Source: Symbiotaphrina buchneri (lineage: Eukaryota > Ascomycota > Symbiotaphrinales > Symbiotaphrinaceae). From it: a DNA stretch of 64,000 nt. The stretch is taken from assembly GCA_001599915.1 (NCBI GenBank), contig BCIG01000001.1:1178001-1242000 (forward strand), in the 5' to 3' direction. This document shows, in pieces, positions 21,550 through 32,368 of this stretch (position 1 is the first letter of the stretch; the number at the start of each line of letters is the position of its first letter). Under the pieces are notes generated by a model. The model did no database searches. It saw only the letters and a program-made list of their open reading frames with translations, and had not been told where the DNA came from. Both the position numbers and the translations under genes were made by a program.

Positions 21550-23468
21550 ATGCACGAAATCGTCACGCTCCAGCTGGGGCAACGCAGCAACTACCTCGGG
21601 ACTCATTTTTGGAATACTCAAGTAATATTGTCGTAACCCATATTATGAACCTACGCTGATCATGTGACAGGAATCGTACTTCACATACAGCGGAGATCAC
21701 GAGTCTCCCATCGACCATGACGTCCATTTCAGGCCGGGCATTGGTGCAGATGGGACAGAGACATTTACGCCAAGAACTGTCATATATGACCTAAAAGGCG
21801 GATTTGGTTCTCTGCGGAAGATCAATGCATTGTACGAACTCGAGGAAGAACAGCGGGGTATCCCCAAGAGCTTATGGTAGGTGTCATGCAATGTTGCCGG
21901 CTGTTTAACCTATGGATCCCCCCTTTGACTGACATTCATCAAGGGATGGCAATACAGCGGTTCAGAGACAACCTGCTATTGCACAACATGACTATCAACG
22001 GAGCCTTGAGGCCGGGCTGGAGCCTGCGCCGCTACGTCCGGAGACTGTAAGGTACTGGTCTGACTTCAATCGGGTGTATTTCCACCCAAGGTCTATTGTC
22101 CACCTCAATGATTACGAGCTGAACTCAAGCCTGATGCCGTTCGAAAATTGGGAGCTCGGGGAGGAGTTGTTCGGCAACCTTGACAAGGAGCATGATCTGC
22201 TTGATAGAGATCTTCGATTCTTCGTGGAAGAGTGTGACCAACTTCAAGGGTTGCAAATCATGACTGGGGTTGACGATGCTTGGGGCGGATTTGCTGCCCG
22301 GTATATCGACCGTCTACGGGATGAGTATGGTAAAGCCAGTATCTGGACCTGGGCTTTAGAAGACGGCAATAGAGGCAGCCGTGTAAGGCAAACCTTCTTT
22401 TCTGGGACTACCCCGTCAGATTCAGCAGCTGATATCAGATAGGAAACCCAAATGCTGAAATCTCTGAACTCGGCGAGGTCCTACCAGGACCTTTCAACGC
22501 AGTCTTCGCTGTATGTTCCAATATCTTTACCACCGCAGAGCCTACCAGCATACGTCAACCTTCTACAATCGTCTACGTGGCACACATCGGCACTGATAGC
22601 AACAGCAATCGAGAGCGTGACGCTCCCTTCAAGACTGAAATCTCAACAAGCCGTACGTGAGGTATACGGCAGGATGGAAGACGGCCTCAACATCAACGGC
22701 AACCAGAGGATCGCTAAGCTTGAATTTAGTGTGGTCGATCCAGGGTCAATCGAAGTAGACCATGAAGTCAATGGACGGGATAGCGGCACAAATGTCAGGT
22801 ACGGTCAGGATTACAACACCGGCGCATCAATGCAGGAACAAAATGCAGTAACTACCGCTCCCGAGCTTCGATCGTCGGACATGGATCTGTTCCCCCTGGG
22901 GAACTCGAGAAGTATCAAAACCCCTCATACATTTGGGCAAGTGCAGACGGTCCGCGGCGAGCCTGAAGACCTGGATACAGTAGTCCAGGAACTGGAAGAT
23001 GGCACGGACAGGGCACGGCTCAAACTTGCCGGTCAGCCAATTATCAAACGGTAAGCTGCACACCCTCTTTCTCTAGGTCGTGCGACCATTTTCCAGCACG
23101 TTCTGCGCCTCGTGCGGCTGAGCGTAGGGAGGCTGTTTAAGCGTATTGGAGAGCTTTTACAAATCGTCAAAACGCTCAGAAGGCTCACACATGAACGCAG
23201 ATACCGCACTCCGCTGGCGTTTCCGATGCTCAGCAGCTTTCCAGAACTGTATACAAATGTCCGGCAAAGTCGGGAAGGTGGCTTGGCAGTGTACAGTACA
23301 CTATCTACGACTTCGTCGGTGTCCGACGGGCTAGAGTCGCTGCGGACTCTCGCCGGACGACTAGCACCAGTCGCTGAGCGGGAGACCTTGACAAATAGCC
23401 TTGGTGAATTGGGCGAAGCGTACATAGAAGGATGGCAAAGTGACTCTGATGATGATATGGATGATTAA
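21550..23468 (+). CDS. DML1: Misato/DML1 tubulin-like mitochondrial inheritance protein
   Basis: This is a tubulin/FtsZ-related protein needed for mitochondrial DNA partitioning in yeast. Exons are 21550-21621, 21671-21876, 21944-22382, 22443-23031 (inferred) and 23077-23468, about 565 aa. The start is typical: [20 protein letters not shown]. It is followed by [43 protein letters not shown] and the tubulin-type [20 protein letters not shown]. The C-terminus, [20 protein letters not shown] to [17 protein letters not shown], also fits. The last intron is uncertain: the obvious donor gtaagc at 23051 gives the wrong phase, whereas gtcagc at 23032 with acceptor ctctag at 23076 restores frame (45 nt). 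Confidence 0.92.
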
Positions 23469-26400
23469 AAAAAAGATTAATCGCAGCAAGAAATAAAAGC
23501 AAACGAAACAAACATAACAAACGAAATAAACATGCGCGCGACGGGGAATGAACCCGGGCCTTTGGCACAGCTAAGCGGAATCAGCCAATGAGAGTGGCAT
23601 AAAGGCAGGGTCGCCCGCCGATTGGCGGGCGACCCTGTGAAAAGACTCTAAGTCTTTTGCTGTGCTTAGTAAGGGCGCTTGCCGCCCGGTTAGGGGCGGC
23701 AGGCCGAAGCACCACCTTTCTTCTCGGACACACCGCTGGGAGCGTCTCCCAAACCACTGCGCCAGTACTGTGGAATTATTGAAAGTAAACAACATATTGA
23801 AAAATATATAGTAATAGTGCACGGCCCTTCTACAGCCATTTCCAGCACCGCTTTTCAGTGCGCGCCATATTTCAATGCGCAACAAGCATGAAAAATCACG
23901 CAAATGCAAGCAAGGAATAGAAGAGGCTCGTCATCGGTCGCAAGTCGTTGTTCATCAAGCACCTCCGAGCAACTTGCTGCCAATTGCCTTCGGGATGTCA
24001 CCCCCGCAACATTGGACAATTAGTAGGTGCCAATCTTTGTTTATTAATGACAGCAACGAAGAGAAGAAATACTTTTAGTCGTCCAGTGCTCCTCCTTCCG
24101 ATCAATGATCCCCTTTTTTTCTTGCAGCATCCTTTCACGATTAGTGAGTTGAGCCACGGGGCGCATCAGCTCGAATTGAAATCCGCTGGGCAGCAGATTC
24201 GGTTGTGCCGGGCGAATCAGACGGCCAACCCACCACAACAACCTGCTCGCCTTCGCATCTTCTGCAGGAACCAGACGGCAGTGCTGGTGCGAATTAGAAT
24301 CGTCGATTCTGTCGTTTGTTCCTGCATCTCCTTCCTTGCTTGGTTGAGTTTGCAATGAAAATTTTCTACAAGTGCCGACATGGCGGCTCTGCTAAGGAAG
24401 CCGTTACTGTCCCACCGAAGAGTCGAGAAAGACGCCGAGGCTGCCTTGCCCAATTGCCCAGTCGTGGGAAAAGCAGAATGACGTCTGAGCTGTCTCACTC
24501 CAAGCAAGGAGCTGGGTGATGGGAGAGACATGGGTGGATCGTGCTTTCCTTTCTGATGTGCAGCGACATGGACCAGCCCTGCTATTTTCTATTTTCCTCC
24601 TCATCCTCTGCCCTTTAACCCAATCGTCTCGACTGCTAGGGATCGTTAGGTAAGGTAACTGTCGTGTTATCCCCCACAAGGACTGGAAGGGAGCAAGGGA
24701 GGCCTCTTAAACTAGTGGGCTGCACAGACGAGGAATGTTGACAAAAACTGTCTTCAAGTTGACGGCACTGAGATTCCACGTTGCTAGAGTGCTAGGCTGG
24801 CTCCCCGGCTCGCCGATGCCCAAGCCCTTTCGGGGGTTGATTCGCTGCCAGCACCAGCTGATTGGGAAGCGCGACAGCAGTTGACCGAGACGCGTTACTA
24901 TGAATAGTTTAAGCTCCCTTGGGCTTTGCGCTGGCTACCGACTTACGCAACCTCGGCCCCAACCTCCTTCCTTTCGACTTTCCGCCCGGTCTCTCCACCC
25001 ATCGTCGCTCGTCACCTTCTTCAATAATAGCGCACCACAGTTCGGATAACACTAGCGCTGCAAGGTTACTTGGGCTATTCATCCCCCAAGTCGCCCTTAC
25101 ACAATAATTCACCTACCTTACTTACCTTAAGTAAAAGCTGTTGGCCTTGCTGCGTTACCATGGCCCGGACGGGCCGTAGCAAAGCATGTAGCGTCCACGA
25201 GCAAGTCGGGATTACAATTCACAATTCCGTGCGGCTGGCCGATGGGTCGCCGCGTGTGTCTGCCTACGACCAGAGAAGAGGATACGCAAGAGAACTCGTA
25301 GGTCACTGACGAGTACTCTGTACCCACCGCTTCATGCGCTCTGCCGCCCCTCGAGTCACGCTGTCAGGAACGACTCGGGCATTTTATGCTGCATATGCAG
25401 GACCCGTATCGTAGCTGCCGTGCTGACAAGCTCGCCTGATTCGAGCACACGACAGTAGTTTTCGACGTCAGGCAATTGGCTCGTGAAAATGGCGGCGCTA
25501 TTCGCGAGACAAAAGAAATAGCCATGGTTCAAAAATGACGGTAAGGAAAAGTTTCAATGTTTCTCCGCAAGATCGCCCGGCCAAGGCCTCGGAACTTGCG
25601 GTGTCTTGAAGGTTCCTCGGATGCTACTATATTAAGGCCACATTTTGCAAAGATCGCCTTCCGCTGGAGACTAGTCGGGGGTGGGCAAGGAGCGACTGCG
25701 GCTCTGATGGAGACTTTGCCAGCCGATGGCCGCTGCCCCGTCGCCGTGAGTGTGAACTATTATTACTACGTATTGTGGGCCAAGACAAAAGCCCGAAGAC
25801 CAGCCGGCTGGTGTCTCGTCTGATATCAATAATCAACGGGGACACGTACGAAAAGTACTCGTACGACCATCACAGTCAGCCCAGTCAGTCCGGTTGGACG
25901 GGATACGTCGTCTTGGCACTCCCACTGTTGGTTGCCTGGCTCGAATCATCGTCCACTGGGGGATCCCGCTTGGCAAATGATGCCTGCAAGGTGGGCTTGG
26001 ATAATCCCCTCGCCTCACTGGTCGCAGAGGCGGACTCTGCTCTGGTGAGGCCGAAAAAAATACCAGTTTAGAGACAAAAGTGTGCGTTATGTGTGTGTGT
26101 GTGTGCCGTAAACAAGGTTTGGCCAAGGCGTTTGCACCAGCGTATCCCTGTCGTTGACTGCTTGGGACGCTTGGGACTGGCTAACTGCTAACCGCTAGCT
26201 TGGAGCCACTCCGTCAATCGCGCGAATCAACCTTCGATATCCCTCGCTTTCGACCCTTCGACCTTTCCTCCTCTCATTGTCCCTTTGTAACTCCTTGCAT
26301 CGAGAGGCTGGGAAGGAACAATGTCCTTGTCCCTTCCTCGTCAGTGTGATGCGATGTGATGTCTTTGCTATTGTATTTTTGGCATAGGTATCGTCCAGCA

Positions 26401-27294
26401 AGAGAGCACCTGAGCAGAAGAGACAACGAGATGGCGGGGGCGGGGGCTGTGGATGGGAAAACAGTCACACCTGTCTTACCATCAACTGTTAGTGTCGTGT
26501 GGTTTCCAGCGTCATTGTGTCACACACACACATACGAAGTAGAGTACATCAGCTCACAGACCAACGCACGAATCGATGTCTAGGACCTGCAGATGCGCCG
26601 GTTGCTGGGCTGGAAGCCCTAGTTGACTAGTGTGCTGCCTCTGCTAAGGTAGCTCTTACTCCTTGGGTACCTTGCTCAACACCAAATGGAAAAGCTACCA
26701 CAGAACACACACACGACAGCACTCCATATGGGTAAGGGCCTTGTACCTAAACCCTGGATGGTGGTTGGCAACCACGGATACGCCGTCTGGGCCTGGCTCG
26801 CTGCCATAATTGGTGCATGTGGGCCGTGGGCAACTGCTCTTACGAACCCATGGGCCGTTTTCTATCCGCTTCTACCTACCCTACAGGAAGCTGAGCCGAC
26901 AGGGCTCTGCAAGGATTTGGTCCACTAGCCAGTAGCTTCGAGAGAAGGTAAGAACCGGATGATCGACTTTGGTCCGAATGGGTCATCCCCAACGTTGCAG
27001 AGGCGATCCTGCCTCTGCCCGTTTGTTTGTCGTACGCACCTTTATTAGACTTGCCCCCTCCTCCAGCCGTTCCTTCTTTCCTTCCATTTCATACATATAT
27101 CCCGTCTCCCATACCTTGCATACCCAGCCTCTTCACTTTTCCAATCCACACTTCACGTTCGCTCTCAGTCAGGACTCTCTCGCTACGGTCCTACTGTCAC
27201 CTTCGTTTCTTATATCTGAAAAGGCTTCTTGCTCCCCGCTCGAACCTCACACGCTTCACCTCACCCACCGTCGTTCAGACTCCCCGCCGACAAG
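23469..27294. promoter_or_regulatory. 3.8-kb gene-poor region upstream of the cell-wall protein gene
   Basis: I see no protein-coding gene here. Apart from the structured element at 23535-23764 it holds a (GT)n run at 26091-26105, (CA)n runs at 26521-26532 and near 26703, and a pyrimidine-rich stretch just before the ATG at 27295. A long upstream region suggests a regulated gene, which would suit a surface protein. Confidence 0.45.
23535..23764 (-). repeat. structured, tRNA-derived (SINE-like) element
   Basis: Read on the minus strand, this begins with a good Pol III A-box (TGGCGCAGTGGT, 23764-23753). It ends with a B-box-like GGGTTCATTCCCC (23555-23543) about 200 nt later, followed by T-rich DNA and a T8 run near 23474-23467. 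Between the boxes lie three hairpins: a perfect 14-bp stem (23606-23619 with 23624-23637, loop gatt), a perfect 8-bp stem (23640-23647 with 23651-23658) and an 11-bp stem with one G-U (23677-23687 with 23694-23704). The A-B distance is too long for a plain tRNA and the acceptor ends do not pair. A SINE or an unknown Pol III RNA is possible; target-site duplications were not found. Confidence 0.35.
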
Positions 27295-28344
27295 ATGATG
27301 ATGGGAAAGACTCTTTCGTTGCTGGCTTTGGCCGCCTCCGTCTCTGCCAATGCCTTCGTGCCCAGACAATATACCAACACCAGCTCCGCTGCGGTTGAAA
27401 CCGAGACCGACACCGTCTACACCACCACGACTGTCTGCCCTGTTACCCTCACCTCGTACTCGGCCAGCTCGGTCCAGGTCATCACTACCCTCACCACCTC
27501 GACAATCACCATCACGAGCTGCGTTGGAGGCTGCCACCACACCACTACGCCTGCCTCCACCACTCCAGCTGTCACCGTCGCACCTACGACTCCTCCCCTC
27601 ACCACTGGTGCTTCGGAATCGACCACGACCGAGGTGCTGACGACCTACGTGACCACCTGCCCCGTCACCTCCACTGTCACTAGCAGCGGAACCACCTACA
27701 CCACAAGCTACACTACTACCTCTACTGTCACAACCACCTGCCCTACCGTGGTGCCCGTGACCGTCAAGCCGGCCAGCAAGACCACCGAGTTGACCACCAC
27801 GAGGTATGTCACGGCCTGCCCGGTCACTGAGACTGTCACCACTAGCGGCACAACCTACACTTCGACCTACACCACCACCTCGACAGTGGTGACTGTGTGC
27901 CCTATCAGCACTACCGAGGTCTCTCTCGCGCCGACATACACCACGAGCCTCATCATCGTGACCACGACGACCTGCCCCGTGGTTACTAGCACCTACGTGA
28001 GCAGCTCGTCGACAATTATCACCCCGGTGACGCTCACGTCGACCTACTCCTACACCACTGTCACTAGCTACCCGGTGACGCCTGCTACCAGCGTTGCACC
28101 AGTTACCAGCGTTGCACCAGTTACCAGCGTTGCACCGGCTAGCAGTGTTCCTGTTACCACAGTCATAATCGGTTCAAGCACGCCTGTCTCCGTGGCCCCA
28201 ACCTCCGCTACCGTGTCGCCATCCGTGGCTCCTGTGGCTACCAGCACCACGAGCTCGACACCAGTGTTCACTGGTGCAGCCTACGCCAACAAGCCAGCTG
28301 CGGCCGCACTGGTGGGCGCTTTGGCTTTCCTCGCTCTTGCGTAA
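27295..28344 (+). CDS. Ser/Thr-rich GPI-anchored cell-wall protein
   Basis: This is a secreted, probably heavily O-mannosylated surface protein of 349 aa without introns. A signal peptide (MMMGKTLSLLALAASVSANA) precedes a mature start at about residue 20. The body is dominated by Thr, Ser, Val and Pro. It has two long imperfect repeats near residues 115-152 and 166-203, built on TCPVTxTVTxSGTTYT and ending in a second Cys, plus a weaker third. Near the C-terminus an 18-bp minisatellite encodes VTSVAP units. The tail (AAALVGALAFLALA) is a GPI-attachment signal. The repeat with paired Cys is common in fungal cell-wall proteins; no enzymatic domain is present. Confidence 0.88.
   Translation: MMMGKTLSLLALAASVSANAFVPRQYTNTSSAAVETETDTVYTTTTVCPVTLTSYSASSVQVITTLTTSTITITSCVGGCHHTTTPASTTPAVTVAPTTPPLTTGASESTTTEVLTTYVTTCPVTSTVTSSGTTYTTSYTTTSTVTTTCPTVVPVTVKPASKTTELTTTRYVTACPVTETVTTSGTTYTSTYTTTSTVVTVCPISTTEVSLAPTYTTSLIIVTTTTCPVVTSTYVSSSSTIITPVTLTSTYSYTTVTSYPVTPATSVAPVTSVAPVTSVAPASSVPVTTVIIGSSTPVSVAPTSATVSPSVAPVATSTTSSTPVFTGAAYANKPAAAALVGALAFLALA
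28084..28137 (+). repeat. 18-bp minisatellite, three copies, inside the cell-wall protein gene
   Basis: Three head-to-tail 18-bp units (gttaccagcgttgcacca type) differ at only three bases and encode T-S-V-A-P-V periods. A fourth, diverged unit follows. Such in-frame repeats expand and contract and often vary in length between strains. Confidence 0.85.
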
Positions 28345-29515
28345 GCTTGATTCGCATGCTTTCACCGCTTGAGATTTTGCTTGTACCTGCATTTTTACGC
28401 ACGCCCGTTGCGGCCCTCACGATCCTTACGATATAACGACTCTGAAACATGACACCATCTGCATGGGTGAAAAAAAGGGTCACGACATTCATTTGCATGG
28501 GCTGGATTGTTCAGACCGGATACACGGACGAGGATGTCTCCATTTCAGACAACGTCGACACCGCTAATATTTCTTGTTGGTCGTTCGGAAGCTGCCTGTT
28601 AATGAGCACCATTCTTGTTCCCGGTCTTGAAGATCCATGTCATACATTCACTTCTTGTATCTTCCCTCGGGAAGGTGCACAGCCATTACTTAATCTGCGA
28701 GAGAAAAGAGGGGACGAGTTCGCGAAGAGATTGGTGTATTTGTAATCTGATTTGTTCTCTTTTACCTGTGGATCAAGTTGCTGTATCTGCTTGCTGGTGG
28801 TGCGTCGAAATAAAGTTGCTTGCGCTGGCTTGGCCTTGGCGGCGACGGAACACTACAAATAAGGGGTGAAAGTACCGAGCACCTAGGTCGATCGAAATGG
28901 CGTGTATAAAACGCATAGTTCTATGCTATATAGAGAAGGAAATCGAGAAGAATATTTCGACAAATCATTGATCCCAATCTTGCATGCTAGACTTCGTGTT
29001 TTGAAGTGTAATGATGGACGGAAAGGGGTTCAGGGGTTGCGGCCTCGCTAGTTGCTGCGGTCAGGAATGTCCCGTCGTCAAAGACCTCCACCGCTATTCT
29101 TGATGCTTGTAGTCGTCGACTTTGGTCGTTCAAGTAGGAGAGGCTACAACGCAGACACTAAACAAGCTTTTGGCCATTGACGCAGTGTTATCATCTTCTA
29201 AATATGGATGCTTTCTTTCTCCGTCTCATCGTCAAAGACATCCGTCGCTATGTTCTTGCTGCCTGTCGTCGACTCGTAGACTTTTCGAACAAGTGATGTT
29301 ACACTGGAGACAATGGACAAGCTTTTGGACATCGACGCAGTATCATCTTGACATTGATGCTGTTGTTCCCTGAAGCAAGTCTAAGCATTGCGAATCGACT
29401 ATCCGATGCAGAATCTCTAGCTTTTGTAAAACCACAAACCCAAACGCCCATCCAATGCAATTATATGCCCGACCAACCCATTGGCCGAGCCCCAAGACAC
29501 AGACACAGGCATCTC
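28345..29515. other. convergent region, cell-wall protein / SDA1
   Basis: No gene is seen. The left part is the 3' flank of the cell-wall gene. The right part contains a diverged direct duplication listed separately. Confidence 0.5.
29073..29349. repeat. diverged direct duplication, period about 155 bp
   Basis: A first copy (about 29073-29197) and a second (about 29229-29349) share a series of blocks in the same order: gtcgtcaaagac, the gtcgtcgac core, acaagcttttgg, gacgcagt and tatcatctt. Intervening bases differ and lengths vary slightly. No protein or RNA function is evident. Confidence 0.55.
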
Positions 29516-32063
29516 TCAGGCATTCCTATTCCTCCCACCCCTCTTCTGGCGGTCGACATGATGACTTAGGACCTTCCTCGTCTCCACCAGGGAGCGCTTA
29601 CGCTTCTGCTTCGCCTTTCCAAGAGTCATAAGAAAATTCTTCTTGCGGGCCTTCTCCTTGTTGGTGCTGCTCTTGCCCTGCTCGTTCTTGCGCTGCTGCT
29701 TCTTGCCCATCTTGCTCTTGAACTCGCTGCGGTCCGTCTTGCCGGCTTTCGCGGCTTCGAGTTTGGCTTCTTTGCTGGCGGCGCTGAGGTTGGGGGCGAG
29801 GTCTTCGGGGAGAACGCCGTCTTCGACGTGTTTTTGGAGGAGGGCTGCGGCGGCCGCCGCGGCGTGTTTGCGCCGATGGGAGGGAAGGGCGGAGTTCAGG
29901 GAGGCTTCGAGGTTGAGCTCCCGCAGTTTGGCGAGGTCGGCGGGCGTGAGGATCTGAAGACGTTGTTAATATGGCTTGCGTGTGAAAATGATAGTCAAAT
30001 GCCCCAACAAACCTTGGTAGTTGCTAGGGAGGAGATCTTGGCTCTTTCAGCGGCCGCCGTCTCCTCCTTGGTTGCATCATCTACCGAATCGTCCTTATCA
30101 TCCGCGTCCTTGTCCACCTTGGATCTCTTTGCGGGCGGTGCGTCATCCTCATCATCGCTGATCTCAATCTCCTGATCGCTCTCGACGTTGATCCAACCAT
30201 CAGAATCATCACTCTCATCCTCCTCCACGTCCCACGCTCCCCAGTCCTCTTCGTCCTCGTCTTCCTCATCACCGTCAGCCTCAGCAGGCAGTCCTTTCTC
30301 TTCTCTCTTCTTTCGCCTTTCTTCCTCCTTCCACTTCTCTAGGAGTTCGAGACCTTCGATAGTACCAGCCGCCTCCTCACCGAACCGTCTCTGCTTCATC
30401 TCTCCACTCCTCAAGCCCATAGCGGCCTCCTTGCCTCTGTCCCTCCGTTTCAGCATCTCGGCTCCAACCTCCCGATACAGACTCATCAGTCCTTTCGCCG
30501 CCATCATGACTCCTTTATCCTTACTTTTCCGGTACATGACCAGATCTTGCAGGAGGGTCTCGTTCATCGCTAGAGGCTGCCGCACACAAATCTCCCGAAT
30601 GGCGTTCAGTCCCGCAGCAGCAACCTCGGATGCCACACCTTCAGAAACGAACTCGTTTGCTATTTTCTGAACGAGAGGTTCAAGGACATCAGGAGGGACG
30701 AGGTTGTGAGTGGCTTGCGCGAGGGAGGCCAGAAAGCTTGTGACTGATGGTTGACGCGGGTTGAGGAATCTGTAAAGATAGAGTCAGTCTCTGGCCAATG
30801 TAGGGTATTCCTTGGGGACAAACTTAAGGAAGTAGGAGTAAAGACTCAAGACAGTTAGTTTGTGAAGACCAACCAGCCGGGACACCAGCTGCAGAACAAG
30901 CAGTTTCTGTTCCAAGTTGAGCCTCGATTTTGTCGTATGGAGATGCTTGTTGAACAAGGCTTCGGAGAATCCTTGGGGATCGTTCAGGAGATGAAGGGCG
31001 GAAAAGTTGAGCTGGTGGGGTTGGTTCTTTTTACGCTCCTTCCGCTTCACAGAGGCTGCCGCCTTCTCCAGCTCACGAGCCTGCTTCTTCGTCTTCTTGT
31101 TTATCCCAACCTTGTGCTTCAGTCGTCCAATTTCCGCGGCTGCATCATCGTCGCTACTCTCATCTTCCAGCTCCTCCCTCTCTTTGTCTCCCCCAAGGAA
31201 GAATCTTACTCCGCCAATCGCCACCTTCTCATTTTCCGAAAGTGAAGCTTCTTTCATGATCTCCACCGCTTTAGAATCCGTCCAGATCTGACGTTTCCAT
31301 AATTCTCTTGTGATTTTGACGGCCCATATGCCTTTCGGCGAAGCCCGATCCGAGGTCAGCAGATTGAAAAGTACCGTCTGGACGGTCCGGTTAAGGCGAT
31401 GGTTGGTGGTCTTTGCGTTGGACGTTCGTAGATCCGAGATGATCTTCTGGAAGACGAGAGCACGGAGGGTCTTGCTTGGAGTGTTGGTCAAAAGTGGGAA
31501 GAGTGTATGAAGTAAGCTGTAAAAATATTGGAGTCAGTTTCCAAGCTGGTGCCGTCGAAGAACATGCGATCCGCACCTTGAGCTGTCGATGATATCCTTC
31601 TTGCGCAACAGGACTAGACTTCCCACGAACTTCTCGCGCAGTTCAGATTCTAACACAGCATGATGCTGCATGAGGATGTCTTGGAGTTCGCCTGGAAACT
31701 TCGCCGTGATATCTGGATAACAGTCTGCTACATGACTGATGAAATCGACGAGGTCTCGCAGCGAGACTATGCCTGAATCTGTTGCGGATGTAGGGCTTCG
31801 CATGAAGATTTCTCGGTGCGATTCATACTGATAGTATTGGTTTAGAAAGTCCTCCCGGTAGGATCTATAAAGAGATGGTCAGCGACAAGCCTCCAGACGA
31901 TGAAGGGAGTACTGGGGCAGCATACAGAGGGTCCCGTCGAATCTTGTGCTGCAGATTGGGCCTGGATATCTGGTCAGTAATAGTCCGTTGACGAATGCAG
32001 AGTTTGCAGGACTCACAGGTCGGCGTCCACCTTCTCCAAAGCGCCTACTTTGCGTTTGCCCAT
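29516..32063 (-). CDS. SDA1: SDA1, 60S ribosome biogenesis and nuclear export factor
   Basis: This 752-aa nuclear protein is required for late nucleolar maturation and export of the large ribosomal subunit. There are six exons: 32063-32017, 31961-31926, 31864-31577, 31516-30824, 30769-30013 and 29953-29516; every phase checks. It starts MGKRKVGALEKVDADLPNLQ and contains DPLSYREDFLNQYYQYESHR, VGLHKLTVLSLYSYFLKFLN and NPRQPSVTSFLASLAQATHN. After that come an acidic stretch (DEEDEDEEDWGAWDVEEDES), a basic nuclear-signal tail and the end GRNRNA. Two introns use GTTTGT donors. It is divergent from LEU2, 305 bp apart, so the two may share regulatory DNA. Confidence 0.96.
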
Positions 32064-32368
32064 GTCGATTATCCTGCCAGTTCAGATCAACCTTCGAGGG
32101 ACGAGAGACAGGCACAAAAAGTTGCCCAGCGATCCAGATCGCCCGAGCGCTCATCGCAAATTCAAGTCGGCGCGGTGCTACATTTCGCCGACGCGGCTGC
32201 GGCACTATTCCGTTTCTGCCACACCCCGCTTGTCAAACATGTCAGACACCTCCGCTCCGATTTTCGGACCATGACGGACCAATACCGAGCGAGCAGTTCA
32301 AACAATTGTTTCGTGACCTTCCCTTCTCCTCCGGCCTTTACTCTCCTCAACCCTCAACAGTACGCATC
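32064..32368. promoter_or_regulatory. shared divergent promoter, SDA1 / LEU2
   Basis: This 305-bp interval contains TCCGATTTTCGGA at 32257-32269, a CCG-N5-CGG inverted repeat of the type bound by zinc-cluster regulators (Leu3 itself prefers N4), and a CCAAT box at 32280-32284. A pyrimidine-rich stretch precedes the LEU2 ATG. Their use is inferred only from position. Confidence 0.45.

Noticed and set aside
24830-24852. gggggttgattcg resembling a B-box
   Set aside because: No A-box or stem at the right distance on either strand.
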